A stretch of DNA of 64,000 nucleotides. Source: Anaerotruncus sp. Its GTDB lineage: Bacteria > Bacillota > Clostridia > Oscillospirales > Acutalibacteraceae. The DNA lies in the NCBI GenBank assembly GCA_022009795.1, contig CP091724.1, positions 124,001 through 188,000 on the forward strand. Reading direction: 5' to 3'. Positions 50,656-60,655 of this stretch are shown in pieces; positions within the stretch are counted from its first letter, which is position 1; every line of letters begins with the position of its first letter. The notes under the pieces were generated by a model, which ran no database searches, was not told the DNA's origin, and saw nothing but the letters and a program-made list of their open reading frames with translations. Made by a program: the position numbers and the translations under genes.

Positions 50656-51445
50656 ATGGCAATTCTTGAAATAAACAATGTTAAAAAAAGCTTTGGCTCA
50701 AATAATGTTTTAAATGGCATTTCATTTTCACTTGAAGAGGGTGAGGTGCTTTCGATAATCGGTTCCTCGGGTAGCGGAAAAAAACAACCTTGCTGCGTTG
50801 TATGAACTTCCTTGAAACGGCGGATTGCGGCACTTTTTTTCGGTAGACGGCAAGGTGATTTTTCGACGCTTCCGACAAAGCCAAGCTTTCCGATAAGGAA
50901 ATTCGCAAAAAAACAGGCTCAATTTCGGGCTTGTTTTTTTCAGGATTTCAATCTTTTTCCGCAATACAGCGTGTTTGAAAACCTTGTGCTTGCGCCCAAA
51001 TTGCTTGCAAAGGAAGACCAGCGCTATAAAACGGATAAAAAGGATATGGTAGAGGAAATAGAGCAAAAGGCACTTACTTTGCTCGAAAAGGTTGGGCTTT
51101 CGGAAAAAGATGCTTATCCCTGCGAGCTTTCCGGCGGTCAAAAAGCAGCGCGTTTCGATTGCAAGGGCGCTTTGCCTTTCGCCGAGGGTGCTGTTCTTTG
51201 ACGAACCAACTTCGGCTCTTGATCCCGAGCTTACAGGCGAAATATTAAAGGTTATCAAAAGCCTTGCGGCCGATAATATGACAATGGTTATAGTAACTCA
51301 CGAAATGAAATTTGCTCACGATGTTTCCGATTGGGTTATGTTTATGGATAGCGGCGTTGTTTGCGAGCAGGGAACGCCCGAGCAGGTGTTTGAGCACCCA
51401 CAGCATGAGCGCACGAAGGAATTTTTGCAGGCATACGAGAAATAA
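50656..51445 (+). CDS. Amino-acid ABC transporter ATP-binding protein, frameshifted
   Basis: GlnQ-type ATPase. Walker A in IIGSSGSGKTTLLRCMN, Q-loop region (FQDFNLFPQYSVFENL), signature LSGGQKQRVSIARAL, Walker B VLFFDEPTSALDPEL, and H-loop IVTHEMKFAHDV. Shifts lie in A/T runs at about 50785, 50835, 50870-50945 and 51150. It completes the substrate-binding/permease/ATPase set. Confidence 0.92.
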
Positions 51446-51485
51446 TATAAATATGCCGTAAAAATATAATGAGGGGGATATTTTT

Positions 51486-51713
51486 ATGGCGGTTAAGCTT
51501 AATCCGGATAAGGAAATCGTCAAGTCCGTTAAAGAGGGCTTAAAGCGCACAGGCGGCTATTGCCCATGCCGAGTTCAGCGAACGGAGGACTATAAGTGCA
51601 TTTGCAAAAGAATTCAGAGAGCAAATCGCAGATCCCGAGTTTGAGGGTTTTTTTGCCACTGTATGCTTTATTATAAATCTAAAGATAATGATAAGGATAA
51701 GAAGGAGAACTAA
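51486..51713 (+). CDS. Ferredoxin:thioredoxin reductase catalytic subunit-like protein, frameshifted
   Basis: Small protein of about 75 residues with the CPC ... CIC ... CHC cysteine pattern of FTR catalytic chains: KRTGGYCPCRVQRTEDYKC, then ICKEF and GFCHCMLYY. These cysteines hold the 4Fe-4S cluster and the redox-active disulfide that reduces thioredoxin with ferredoxin electrons. Two homopolymer errors (A-run at 51609, T-run at 51649-51655) break the frame, which is why it is easily missed. ATG 51486 has a GGGGG-containing site. The stop at 51711-51713 is one base from the trxA start. Confidence 0.85.
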
Positions 51714-51714
51714 A

Positions 51715-52026
51715 ATGGCTGTTATAACTTTAACAGGAGCAACCTTTAAGGAAGAAGTTATGAATTCCGATAAGCCCGTGCTTATCGATTTTTGGGCAAC
51801 CTGGTGCGGCCCGTGCAGAATGCTTTCGCCCATCGTTGACGAAGTGGCAGAGGAAACGGATTCCGTTAAGGTTTGCAAGGTTAATGTTGATGAAGAGGCA
51901 CAGCTTGCCTCCATGTTCGGCATCGAGGTTATTCCCACGCTGATTGTTATTAAGAACGGTAAAACCGTTAATAAAAGCGTGGGCTACATTGATAAGCAGC
52001 AGGTGCTTGAGCTTATCAATGTTTGA
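51715..52026 (+). CDS. trxA: Thioredoxin
   Basis: Intact, 103 residues from ATG 51715 (an upstream in-frame start at 51688 lies inside the previous gene). Active site FWATWCGPCRML and the cis-Pro segment EVIPTLIV are canonical. The GGAG site lies at the end of the reductase gene. The pairing with the FTR-like subunit implies reduction by ferredoxin rather than by NADPH-thioredoxin reductase. Confidence 0.95.
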   Translation: MAVITLTGATFKEEVMNSDKPVLIDFWATWCGPCRMLSPIVDEVAEETDSVKVCKVNVDEEAQLASMFGIEVIPTLIVIKNGKTVNKSVGYIDKQQVLELINV

Positions 52027-52052
52027 TCATTTGAACAACTGAATAAGAATAC

Positions 52053-52097
52053 AAAAAGTGCCGTGAACGGAATTAACCGAACACGGCGCTTTTTTTA
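52053..52097. terminator. Bidirectional terminator after trxA
   Basis: AAAAAGTGCCGTG / CACGGCGCTTTTTTT hairpin. Confidence 0.85.
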
Positions 52098-52109
52098 TTA
52101 CTTTTGATT

Positions 52110-53369
52110 TTATTTTTTTATTTTTGCTTTTTCTTTTTTTGCCATTGAAAAGCTTTGCCACGATATTGTTGCCGCTCTTTTTTTCTCGTGCGGCGGAATA
52201 TGGTCTATATCGATTGTTTCATATGTTTTCCAAAGATGAATTCTGCCCGTGTCGTTAAACGCCTTAATGGTCATTAGTGTGATCGGCACAACAAACATTC
52301 CTATAAATCCGAAAAGTTTTAATCCGAAGTATAAACCGCCGAGGGTGATAAGCGGGTTTACGCCTAGCGAATCACCAACGATTTTAGGCTCTATATATTG
52401 GCGGATAACCGTTATAATAATGTAAATAACGAACAGCCCGATACCCTGTGCCGTGTTGCCCATAATTATTGAAATTATTGCCCACGGGTTTAAAATACCG
52501 CCGGAGCCGGCAACCGGCAAAATATCAAATATGCATATCGCAAGGGCGATAAGATAAATGTAATTGTTGCTCATTATTCCTGCGGCACTCATAATCGTGA
52601 AGCCGAGCGAAAGCTCGCAGAAGGTGATAAACATTATAAGGCCGTAAGCCTTAACCATTTTTAATATTGTGTTTGAAAAAACTTTTTTTATTTCCGAAGG
52701 CAGATTTTTTTTGCTTTCGGGCAGCTGAAGCTTGATGAAGTTTACAACCTTGCTGTAATCCTTAGTGAAAAGAATCCAAGCGATGATGCCGATAACTATG
52801 CCCAAAATTGCCGAGGGCACGCTTTTTGCAACACTGTAAATTCCGCTTACGCCCGTGGAAACGGTGCTTTTTAACCGTGTCGGCGGTTAGTCCGATGGAG
52901 CTGAAATTAAAATCGCTTGCGGCATGAGCAAATGCTTGAGTTATTTTTTTCGGAAACCGTGCTGTAAATCGAATCGGGCAAAAAAAGCTGAGCCATTTAA
53001 GAAGCAGCGCCTGCAAATCACTCATAAATTGCGGAAAAATCGGCAATCTGCCCAAGCAAATATTTTTGAGAAAAATCTTTAATCTGATTTACAAGACTGT
53101 TAATCAACAAAATAACCGGCACAAGAATTATTGCAATGGAAAGCAGCACCAACACAACAGACCAAGCACCGCGCCCCTTGCCCTTGCATTTTTTTGTGAG
53201 CCAATTTACGGGCTTTTGCAAGCCCACTGCAAATAAAAAAAAGAAAGCATAAACGGCGCAACCGGCCAAAACAGATATTTAAAAACATAAGCAAGCCCTA
53301 AAATGGCCGCTATAAACAGCAAATCAATCAAAAAAAATCTTTGCGCTTTTTCGGTTTTTTTGCGTTCAT
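52110..53369 (-). CDS. AI-2E family (PerM-like) permease, frameshifted
   Basis: Polytopic membrane protein of about 420 residues. N-terminal helices FLIDLLFIAAILGLAYVFKY and VVLVLLSIAIILVPVILLIN; a C-terminal core with ICIFDILPVAGSGGILNPW, VIYIIITVIRQYIEPKIVG and ITLGGLYFGLKLFGFIGMF typical of the family. Members are variously linked to autoinducer export, ion antiport or, in spore formers (YtvI), sporulation; the role here is not visible. The C-terminal tail is Lys-rich. Frames change near 53345, 53225, 53040, 52980 and 52850. GGAG before ATG 53369. Confidence 0.85.
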
Positions 53370-53581
53370 AGGCTTCTCCTTTAATCACCTTTTTTTAACT
53401 GTTGGTTTTGAGTATTTTTATATAAACTTAATATTCTACTTTATTCAATAATAATTCAACAGTTACAAATATTCAAGGTTTTTTTATTAAAAAAATTTCA
53501 TTTTCCCTCTTGTATAATTTTTTTCGATTAGTGGTATCATATCACAAGTGTATTTCACGGCAACACAATTGTGCACGGGTG

Positions 53582-54022
53582 GTGAACAAATTGCCAAAGT
53601 TAAAATATTTGCTTGTAAACGAATCTCTGTTGCCGGAGGTTTATTCAAAGGTTATTGCCGCAAAGGCTTATCTTGCTTCCGGTGAAGCGCCTAATGCCAC
53701 GCAGGCGGCAAAAATGGCAGGCATTTCAAGATCGGCATATTATAAATATAAAGACGGCGTTTTTGAATACAATCCGCAAAACAGCGGCGAAATGCTTACT
53801 CTTTCGCTTAAATTAAAAGACAATAAAGGCGTGCTTTCGGCAGTTTTGAGTTTTCTTTATCACTTGGGAGCAAATGTGCTTTCAATCAATCAAAGCGTGC
53901 CGGAAAACGGAGTTGCCGCAGTTACTCTTACAGTGTTCACGGCGGAAATGACAGCCGATATTGAAGCACTTTCGGCAGGACTGAGTGAAATAAACGGCGT
54001 AAGCGCCGTAAGTATAAAATAA
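53582..54022 (+). CDS. pheB: ACT-domain protein, PheB/UPF0735 family
   Basis: The protein has a small helix-turn-helix-like N-terminal part (EAPNATQAAKMAGISRSAYY, then KYKDGVFEYN) and a C-terminal ACT domain (NKGVLSAVLSFLYHLGANVL) that would bind an amino acid. GTG 53582 is the best start because the homologous region begins there (KLKYLLVNESLLPEVYSKVI); the longer frame from 53510 has no ribosome site. In related Clostridia and Bacillus this gene precedes hom or pheA, and here hom follows 18 bases later, so it is likely a regulator or allosteric partner of aspartate-family synthesis. Confidence 0.87.
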   Translation: MNKLPKLKYLLVNESLLPEVYSKVIAAKAYLASGEAPNATQAAKMAGISRSAYYKYKDGVFEYNPQNSGEMLTLSLKLKDNKGVLSAVLSFLYHLGANVLSINQSVPENGVAAVTLTVFTAEMTADIEALSAGLSEINGVSAVSIK

Positions 54023-54039
54023 ACAGGAGGTATATATTT

Positions 54040-55259
54040 ATGAAAATAGCTATTATGGGTTACGGCACAGTCGGCAGCGGCGTTGCCGAGGTTATAGACA
54101 CTCATGAAAAAAGCCTTGAAAAAAGCACAGGCGGCGAAAACATGGAGGTTGCAAAAATTCTTGATTTGCGCGATTTCCCCGGCGATAAGCACGAAGCCGC
54201 GCTCACCAAGGATTTCAACGATATTCTTAATGATAAGGAAATCAAGGTTGTTGCCGAAACAATGGGGGAGTTAATCCCGCTTTTTGATTTCACGATGAAG
54301 CTTCTTAAAGCCGGCAAATCCGTAGTTACTTCAAATAAAGAGCTTGTGGCTCAAAAAGGGCTTGAGCTTTTGGAGGCAGCAAAGGAAAAACGGCGTAAAC
54401 TATCTGTTTGAGGCAAGCGTCGGCGGCGGTATTCCGATTATCAGGCCGCTTTCACAGTGCTTTGCAGCCAATAATATTATGGGCATTGCAGGCATTCTTA
54501 ACGGCACCACAAACTTTATCCTCACCAAAATGATAGAGGATGATATGAGCTTTGAGGATGCACTTCACATGGCACAGGAAAACGGCTATGCCGAAAAAGA
54601 CCCCACCGCCGATGTTGAAGGGCACGATGCATGCAGAAAAGTTTGCATTCTTGCTTCGCTTGCATTCGGAAAGCATGTTTATCCCTCTCAGGTTGAAACC
54701 GAGGGCATTTCAAATATAACTCTTGAAGATGTTTCATATATTCATTCGGCAAACGGCGTTATTAAGCTCCTCGGCCAAATCGAATATATCAGCGATGATA
54801 AAATCGCGGCGTTTGTAAGCCCCGCAGTTGTTTATAACGGCAGTCAGCTTGCAAGCGTTCGTGATGTTTTTCAATGCCATTCTTGTGCGCGGCGACGCTG
54901 TTGGCGATGTTTGCTTCTACGGCCGCGGTGCAGGCAAGCTTCCCACGGCTTCCGCCGTTGTTGCGGATATGGCGGATTGCATTAAGCATATGAACAGGCG
55001 CAAGATTTTCGGCTGGGGCCCCGGCGACGAAAATTATGTTGTTGATTATAAATCAAGCATTTCAATGCCGTTCTATGTAAGGGCAAAAATGGCCGCGCAG
55101 GAAGTTCTCAATAAATTCGATGATGTTAAATTCCTTTCAAGAAAGGGTCAGCCGTCCGACGAGGTAGCATTCATCACCGATGCCATGACGGAAAACGAAC
55201 TTAGCGAAAAGCTTGGTGATGCAAATGTTATTAACATTATCAAGGTAACAAATTATTGA
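54040..55259 (+). CDS. hom: Homoserine dehydrogenase, frameshifted
   Basis: NAD(P)H-dependent reduction of aspartate semialdehyde to homoserine. Rossmann motif MGYGTVGSGVAEVI; VVTSNKELVAQ; EASVGGGIPIIRPL; GILNGTTNFILTKM; and DPTADVEGHDACRK carry substrate and catalytic residues (Asp, Lys). C-terminal ACT domain (about the last 80 residues). About 406 residues. AGGAGG precedes ATG 54040. Shifts at the A-run 54386-54390 and the T-run near 54868. In an operon with pheB and lysC. Confidence 0.95.
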
Positions 55260-55277
55260 TTCGGAGGAAAATATTAA

Positions 55278-56489
55278 ATGGCACTTATTGTTCAAAAATT
55301 CGGCGGCTCATCCGTTGCGGATGCTGCTCGGGTAATGAATGTTGCCCGTATCGTTACGGATACTTATAAAGCCGGCAACGATGTTGTTGTGGTTGTTTCC
55401 GCACAGGGCGATACAACGGATGATCTTATCGCCAAAGCGCAGGAGATCAATCCCAATGCCGCTAAAAGAGAAATTGACCAGCTGCTTACGGCAGGCGAGC
55501 AGATCTCCATTTCATTGCTTGCAATGGCTATCGAAAAGCTTGGCTATCCCGTTATCTCTCTTCTCGGCTGGCAGGCGGGCTTCAACACCAATTCGGTTTA
55601 CGGTTCCGCCCGCATTAAAAATATAAAAACAAATCGCCTTCAGGCAGAGCTTGCAAAGCACAACATCGTTGTTGTGGCAGGCTTCCAGGGGCTTAACAGA
55701 TATGACGACCTCACAACGCTCGGCCGCGGCGGCTCGGATACCTCCGCCGTTGCAATCGCAGCTTCCCTTCATGCGGACAGATGCCAAATCTTCACCGATG
55801 TTGAGGGCGTTTACACCGCAGATCCCCGCAAGGTTGAGGGTGCTCAAAAAGCTTGATGAAATCACTTACGACGAAATGCTCGAGCTTGCCACTCTCGGCG
55901 CACAGGTGCTCAATAACCGCTCGGTTGAAATGGCTAAAAAATATTCTGTTGAACTTGAAGTTCTTTCATCACTCAATCCCGTTCCGGGAACTATCGTTAA
56001 GGAGAAAGTTAAAATGGAAAAAATGCTTATCAGAGGCGTAACAAAAGATAAAGACGTTGCTATTATTTCACTCGTTGGCTTAGATGATAACCCGGGCGTT
56101 GCATTCAGAGTGTTTGCAAAGCTTGCTCAAAAAGAATGTTAATGTTGATATCATTCTTCAGTCCGTCGGCAGAGACGGCACTAAGGATCTCACCTTTACC
56201 GTTTCCAAGGAAAAACGGCCCCGTTGCCGTTGATGTTCTTAAAGAGATGGACGGTATCGGCGATAAGGAAATTAAGTGCTCCACCGATGTTGCAAAGGTT
56301 TCAATCGTCGGTGCAGGCATGGAATCTCACCCCGGCACAGCGTCAACAATGTCTGAGGCACTTTATGCTCAAAACATCAACATTCAAATGATTTCCACTT
56401 CCGAAATCAAAATTTCCGTTATTATCGCAGCCGATGATGCGGACAGAGCCGTTGCAGCCGTTCACAAAGCATTTATCCCGAACGACTGA
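55278..56489 (+). CDS. lysC: Aspartate kinase, frameshifted
   Basis: First enzyme of the aspartate family pathway, about 404 residues. Kinase motifs IVQKFGGSSVADAARV, LTAGEQIS and TTLGRGGSDTSAVAIA, and FTDVEGVYTADPR; two C-terminal ACT domains (VAIISLVGLDDNPGVAFRVF; VSIVGAGMESHPGTASTM) give feedback control by lysine or threonine. Shifts at A-runs 55847, 56130 and 56213. GGAGG before ATG 55278, 18 bases after hom. Confidence 0.95.
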
Positions 56490-56507
56490 TTAATCAGCGA
56501 TTTTTCA

Positions 56508-56540
56508 CAGAGCCGAGAGATTTGTTCTCGGCTCTTTGTT
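56508..56540 (+). terminator. Terminator after lysC
   Basis: AGAGCCGAGAG / TTCTCGGCTCT followed by TTG; T-tail is short. Confidence 0.65.
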
Positions 56541-56546
56541 ATTTGC

Positions 56547-56575
56547 TTGACATTAAAATTATAATAATATATAAT
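56547..56575 (+). promoter_or_regulatory. Consensus promoter of greA
   Basis: TTGACA (56547-56552) and TATAAT (56570-56575) separated by exactly 17 bases. Confidence 0.9.
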
Positions 56576-56613
56576 TAGTTGATTAAAAAAATCTAAATTA
56601 GGAGAGATTCTTT

Positions 56614-57086
56614 ATGGCAGCAAAAACTTTTAAGATGACGGCAACAGGCAAAGCAGAGCTTGAAAAAAAGAGCTTGAAGTGCTTAAAACAGAAGGCCGTA
56701 TTGATATTGCGGAAAAAAACTTAAGGTTGCCCGTTCTTACGGCGACCTTTCCGAAAAACAGCGAATATGATGAGGCAAAGTCCGAGCAGGCTAAAATCGA
56801 GGCTCGAATTAACGAGCTTGAATATCAGCTTGATCATGCCGAAATTATCGATGTTGAGGATGCAGATGCCGTTTCAATCGGCAAAAAAGTAACCGTTAAG
56901 CGTCTGAGCGACGGCGTTGAGGCAACCTATGAAATCGTAGGTTTTGCTCAGTCCGATCCGGCAAGCGGCAAAATCTCCGATGAAAGCCCCGTGGGCAAAG
57001 CGCTTGTAGGCTCAAAGGCAGGCCAAACGGTTGTTGTTGAAGCGCCAATCGGCAATTTGGAATATGAAATTTTAAGTATTGATTGA
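56614..57086 (+). CDS. greA: Transcription elongation factor GreA, frameshifted
   Basis: Rescues backtracked RNA polymerase by stimulating transcript cleavage. An N-terminal coiled coil (KMTATGKAELEKKLEVLKTE, then ARSYGDLSENSEYDEAKSEQ with the functional acidic tip) is followed by the globular domain (VSIGKKVTVKRLSDGVEATY, DESPVGKALVGSKAG). About 157 residues. Three indels at A-runs near 56668, 56715 and 56753. GGAGAG before ATG 56614. A DUF1508 gene and lysS follow and may share the transcript. Confidence 0.95.
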
Positions 57087-57104
57087 TTAAAGAGGTATTT
57101 TTTT

Positions 57105-57458
57105 ATGGCAGGAAAGTTTGAAATCAGCAAGGCTGCTGACGGCACTTTCTCTTTTGAATTTAAAAAAATGAGGACAAGATTTACGCCGCTTCACCCGTTT
57201 TTTTCAAAAAGAGGATGAGTGCAAAAGAGGCGTAAAAAGCAGTTAAGAAAAAAACAGCCGTATGAAGGTGCAAAAACACTATTGCGGGCGATGAAGAAAA
57301 AAACAAACCCCAAATTTCTTGTTGAGCAGGACGGCGATAAGGTAAAATATACTCTCTTTCTTCAAACGGGCGCCGTTGCCTGCACAGGCTCTGCCGAAAC
57401 AGAGGCCGAGGCTCTTGAAAATATTGAGTTTATAGGTAATAACGCAAATGCAGCTCCC
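57105..57458 (+). CDS. DUF1508 (YegP-like) protein, frameshifted, runs into lysS
   Basis: Two tandem DUF1508-type repeats of about 50 residues: AGKFEISKAADGTFSFEFK, and after frame changes NPKFLVEQDGDKVKYTLFL, with an ALENIEFIGNNA end typical of the repeat. Function unknown; YegP-like proteins are small and soluble. ATG 57105 follows an AGAGG site 18 bases after greA. Several A/T-run indels lie between 57160 and 57295. No stop codon appears before the lysS reading frame begins, so the two are fused in frame as written, or a stop has been lost. End set at the probable lysS ATG. Confidence 0.65.
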
Positions 57459-59389
57459 ATGGCTGTTGCCGAGGTTGTGCTTTCCGAAAACGAACAAAAG
57501 CAAATCAGAATAGATAAACTCAGGGCTTTGCAGGAAAGCGGCAAGGATCCTTTTTGAAATCACGCTTGCAACGCAGACCCACCACTCGGATGATATTAAG
57601 GCGAATTTTTGAAGCGCTTGAAAACCAAGATGTTGTTATTGCCGGCAGAATTATGACATGGCGCGATATGGGCAAGGCCAATTTCATTGATGTGCAGGAC
57701 AGAAACGGCAGAATTCAAGCCTATGTGAGAATGAATGATATCGGCGAGGACGCTTTTAAAGAATTTAAATCCTGGGATCTCGGCGATATCGTTGAAATCA
57801 AGGGCTATGTGTTTAAAACCAGAACGGGCGAGGTTTCCGTTCACGCAAAGGAAATCAGGCTGCTTTCAAAATCCCTGCTTCCGCTGCCCGAAAAATTCCA
57901 CGGCTTAACGGATACGGATACGCGCTACAGAAAGCGCTATCTTGATATGATAATGAATCCCGATGTTAAGGACACTTTCATTAAGCGTTCAAAAATCATA
58001 ACCTCCATCAGGAATTATCTTGATAATCACGGCTTTATCGAGGTTGAAACCCCGATTTTGAACACAATTCCGGGCGGTGCCGCCGCAAGGCCGTTCATCA
58101 CCCATCACAACACTCTTGATATGGATATGTATCTTCGCATTGCTACGGAGCTTTATCTTAAAAGGCTTATCGTGGGCGGCATGGAAAGAGTGTATGAAAT
58201 CGGCAGAAACTTCAGAAACGAGGGTATGGATGTTCGCCACAATCCCGAATTCACCTGCATAGAGCTTTATCAGGCGTTCACGGATTATCACGGCATGATG
58301 GATATTGCCGAGGCGCTTATCCGCAATGCCGCAAGCGAGGTTTGCGACAGCCTGCATATCACATTTAACGGCACGGCTATTGACCTTGAAAGTCCGTTCC
58401 GCCGCCTCACTATGATTGACGCGGTTAGGGAATACAGCGGCGTTGATTTTGCCGAGTTTATGAGCGATAATGAAAAGGCAATCGCAATTGCCAATGAAAA
58501 GGGCATTGAAATTCAGCCCGGCAAGGCAACCTGGGGCGATATTCTTAACAGCTTCTTTGAGGAGTTTGTTGAGGAAAATCTCACTCAGCCCACCTTCATT
58601 ATGGATTATCCCGTTGAGGTCAGCCCGCTCACAAAGCGTAAGCCCGATTGCCCCGTGCTCACCGAAAGGTTTGAGCTTTTCATTCTCGGCGGCGAATACG
58701 GCAATGCTTATTCAGAGCTTAATGATCCGATCGATCAAATGTCGCGCTTTGAGGCTCAAATGAAGCTGCGCGAGGCAGGCGATGACGAAGCTAATATGAT
58801 AGACCATGATTTCGTTACCGCGCTTGAATACGGTATGCCTCCCACCGGCGGACTCGGTATCGGAATAGACAGGCTTGTTATGCTCCTCACGGATTCTTAC
58901 AGCATTCGCGATGTTTTGCTTTTCCCGACAATGAAGCCCCTCGGTGGTGTAAAATCCGAAAATGGTGTAAGTTCTAAAGAGGTTTCTACACCAAATTCAG
59001 AGCCTGAGAAAATTGATTTTTCTAAGGTAAAGATTGAGCCTTTGTTTGAAGAAGATGTTGATTTTGATACATTCTCAAAGTCTGATTTCAGAGCCGTTAA
59101 GGTTAAAGAGTGCGTTGCAGTACCGAAATCAAAGAAACTCCTTCAGTTCACTCTTGATGACGGAACAGGCACAGATAGAACCATTTTAAGCGGTATTCAC
59201 GCATATTATGAGCCGGAAGAACTTGTCGGTAAGACACTTATTGCAATCACAAATCTTCCTCCGAGAGCAATGATGGGCATTGATTCTTGCGGTATGCTTC
59301 TGAGTGCAGTACACGAAGAAGAAGGCGAAGAAAAGCTCCATCTTCTTATGGTTGATGACCATATTCCAGCAGGTGCAAAGCTCTATTAA
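57459..59389 (+). CDS. lysS: Lysyl-tRNA synthetase (class II) with C-terminal tRNA-binding domain, frameshifted
   Basis: Charges tRNA-Lys. OB-fold anticodon domain (VVIAGRIMTWRDMGKANFID), then class II motif 1 (FIEVETPILNTIPGGAAARP), motif 2 (ERVYEIGRNFRNEGMDVRHN then PEFTCIELYQA) and motif 3 (PTGGLGIGIDRLVML). After residue about 495 of the long frame a linker leads to a Trbp111/EMAP-like OB fold (SDFRAVKVKECVAVPKSKKL ... PPRAMMGIDSCGMLL), a structure-specific tRNA-binding module usually seen on MetRS. The first about 40 residues are shifted at two T-runs (57551, 57608). ATG 57459 has no good ribosome site. Codon use becomes AT-richer from the linker on. Confidence 0.93.
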
Positions 59390-59641
59390 GATGATGTAAA
59401 GATGTACCGTTTTACCGAATAGACGGGACGTACTTCATTTGATAAAAAACTAAAAAAACAGCGATTTACATCAAACTTACATCAATTGATGCAGAAATCG
59501 GTGCAAGCAAGAAAAAATCGCATAATTAGTGCAATGAGTGGGCAATTCCAATCGGGATTGCCCATTTTTTTAAAACAAACAGAAATACAAATCGAAGTTT
59601 GTAGAATTAAGAAAATCGGAAGTTTTTAAAGGAGAAATACT
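59390..59641. other. AT-rich spacer behind lysS with terminator-like repeat
   Basis: Holds no gene that I can see. It contains the first copy of a 33-base repeat (59536-59568), a palindromic ACAAATCGAAGTTTGT and AATCGGAAGTTT just before the next gene. From here the sequence is markedly more AT-rich than the rest of the window. Confidence 0.5.
59536..59572 (+). terminator. Terminator-like hairpin, copy 1 of a repeat
   Basis: TGGGCAATTCC / GGGATTGCCCA followed by TTTTTTT. The 20 bases beginning at 59536 recur exactly at 62603. Confidence 0.8.
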
Positions 59642-60058
59642 ATGGGATTATTTGGTAAAAGCAAAAAAAGAACGAGAAAAAAAGAATACATGAACAAATT
59701 AGATGTTCCATCGTGTTTAAAAAGGAAATTTTTGAATTGATTATTGATGATGCATTTACAATTATGGGGGTTGGAACAGTTGCCACAGGAAACATATTAA
59801 TAGGGATGTGCAGAGAAGGGGAAAATGCGTGTATTTATAAAGCAAATGGAGATATCTTAGAATCCAGAATTACTACTGTCGATGTACATACAAAAGAACG
59901 AAAAGCAAATGGTTGTGGATATAAAACAGAGCATGTTGGACTTGGGTTACGAGGAATTTCCAAGGAACAATTAGAAAAAAAGGCGATAAAGTAATTGTAA
60001 AAAAATGCCAATATGTATGGAATGTAATTACAAATTCCCGTTTATTGGGAAGTCGTAG
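59642..60058 (+). CDS. Small EF-Tu domain-2-like protein, frameshifted
   Basis: Starts MGLFGKSKK at ATG 59642 (GGAG site) and, after frame changes in A-runs near 59670-59687 and 59730, reads FELIIDDAFTIMGVGTVATG ... HVGLGLRGISKEQLEK. This matches domain II of EF-Tu (GRGTVVTGxVxxG ... VGLLLRGIxxExIxRG) without the GTPase domain. About 125-135 residues; an A-run at 59976 leaves the end uncertain, at 59994 or near 60058. A free-standing translation-factor beta-barrel of unknown role; proteins like it turn up in accessory regions of Clostridia. Confidence 0.72.
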
Positions 60059-60094
60059 AGAACGAAAAATCGGAAGTTGTAAGGAGTTGATATT

Positions 60095-60646
60095 TTGAAA
60101 GGATTTGAACGAAAAAATCAACTATTTTCCCTTTGTGGATTGAATTGTGGGTTATGTCCTATGTTTTTAGGAAATCATTGTGGTGGTTGTGGTAACGGTA
60201 ATCAATCGTGCAAAATTGCTAAGTGTAGTCTTGAGCATGGAAAAATGGAATACTGTTTTGAATGTAAAAACTATCCATGTGAAAAGTATTCTCACATTGA
60301 TGAATATGACTCTTTTATTACTCATAAACGTCAGAAAGCAGATTTGGAAAGAGTGCAGAACATAGGTATTAAACAGTATAATCTTGAACAACAAGAAAAA
60401 AATACAAATTCTTTCTCATTTACTTGCTAACTATAATGACGGTCGCAGAAAAAATTTCTTCTGTGTAGCAGTCAATTTATTAGAGCTTTCAGAACTACAA
60501 GAAGCTATGAAGCAAATAAAAACAAAATGATGAATTATCTGTCTTGTCCGTCAAAGAACAATGTTCAAATATAGTTGATATACTTCAAAAAAATTGCTGA
60601 TAGAAGAAATATAAAGCTAAAACTTGTTAAAAAAAGTAGTTTGTAA
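60095..60646 (+). CDS. DUF3795 cysteine-rich protein, frameshifted
   Basis: Starts with TTG at 60095, set by the AAGGAG site ten bases upstream. The Cys-rich first half (LFSLCGLNCGLCPMFLGNHC, then GGCGNGNQSCKIAKC and YCFECKNYPCEKY) is typical of DUF3795, presumed to bind metal. The frame shifts near 60400 and again near 60530; the restored C-terminus (KLKLVKKSSL) ends at TAA 60644-60646. About 180 residues. The group II intron begins ten bases after this stop. Confidence 0.82.
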
Positions 60647-60655
60647 ATTCCAGTT

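Noticed and set aside
59390..59641. Integron attC sites
   Set aside because: The conserved RYYYAAC / GTTRRRY core pair is not present in the spacers, and no integron integrase is visible; only a looser cassette-like pattern is claimed.
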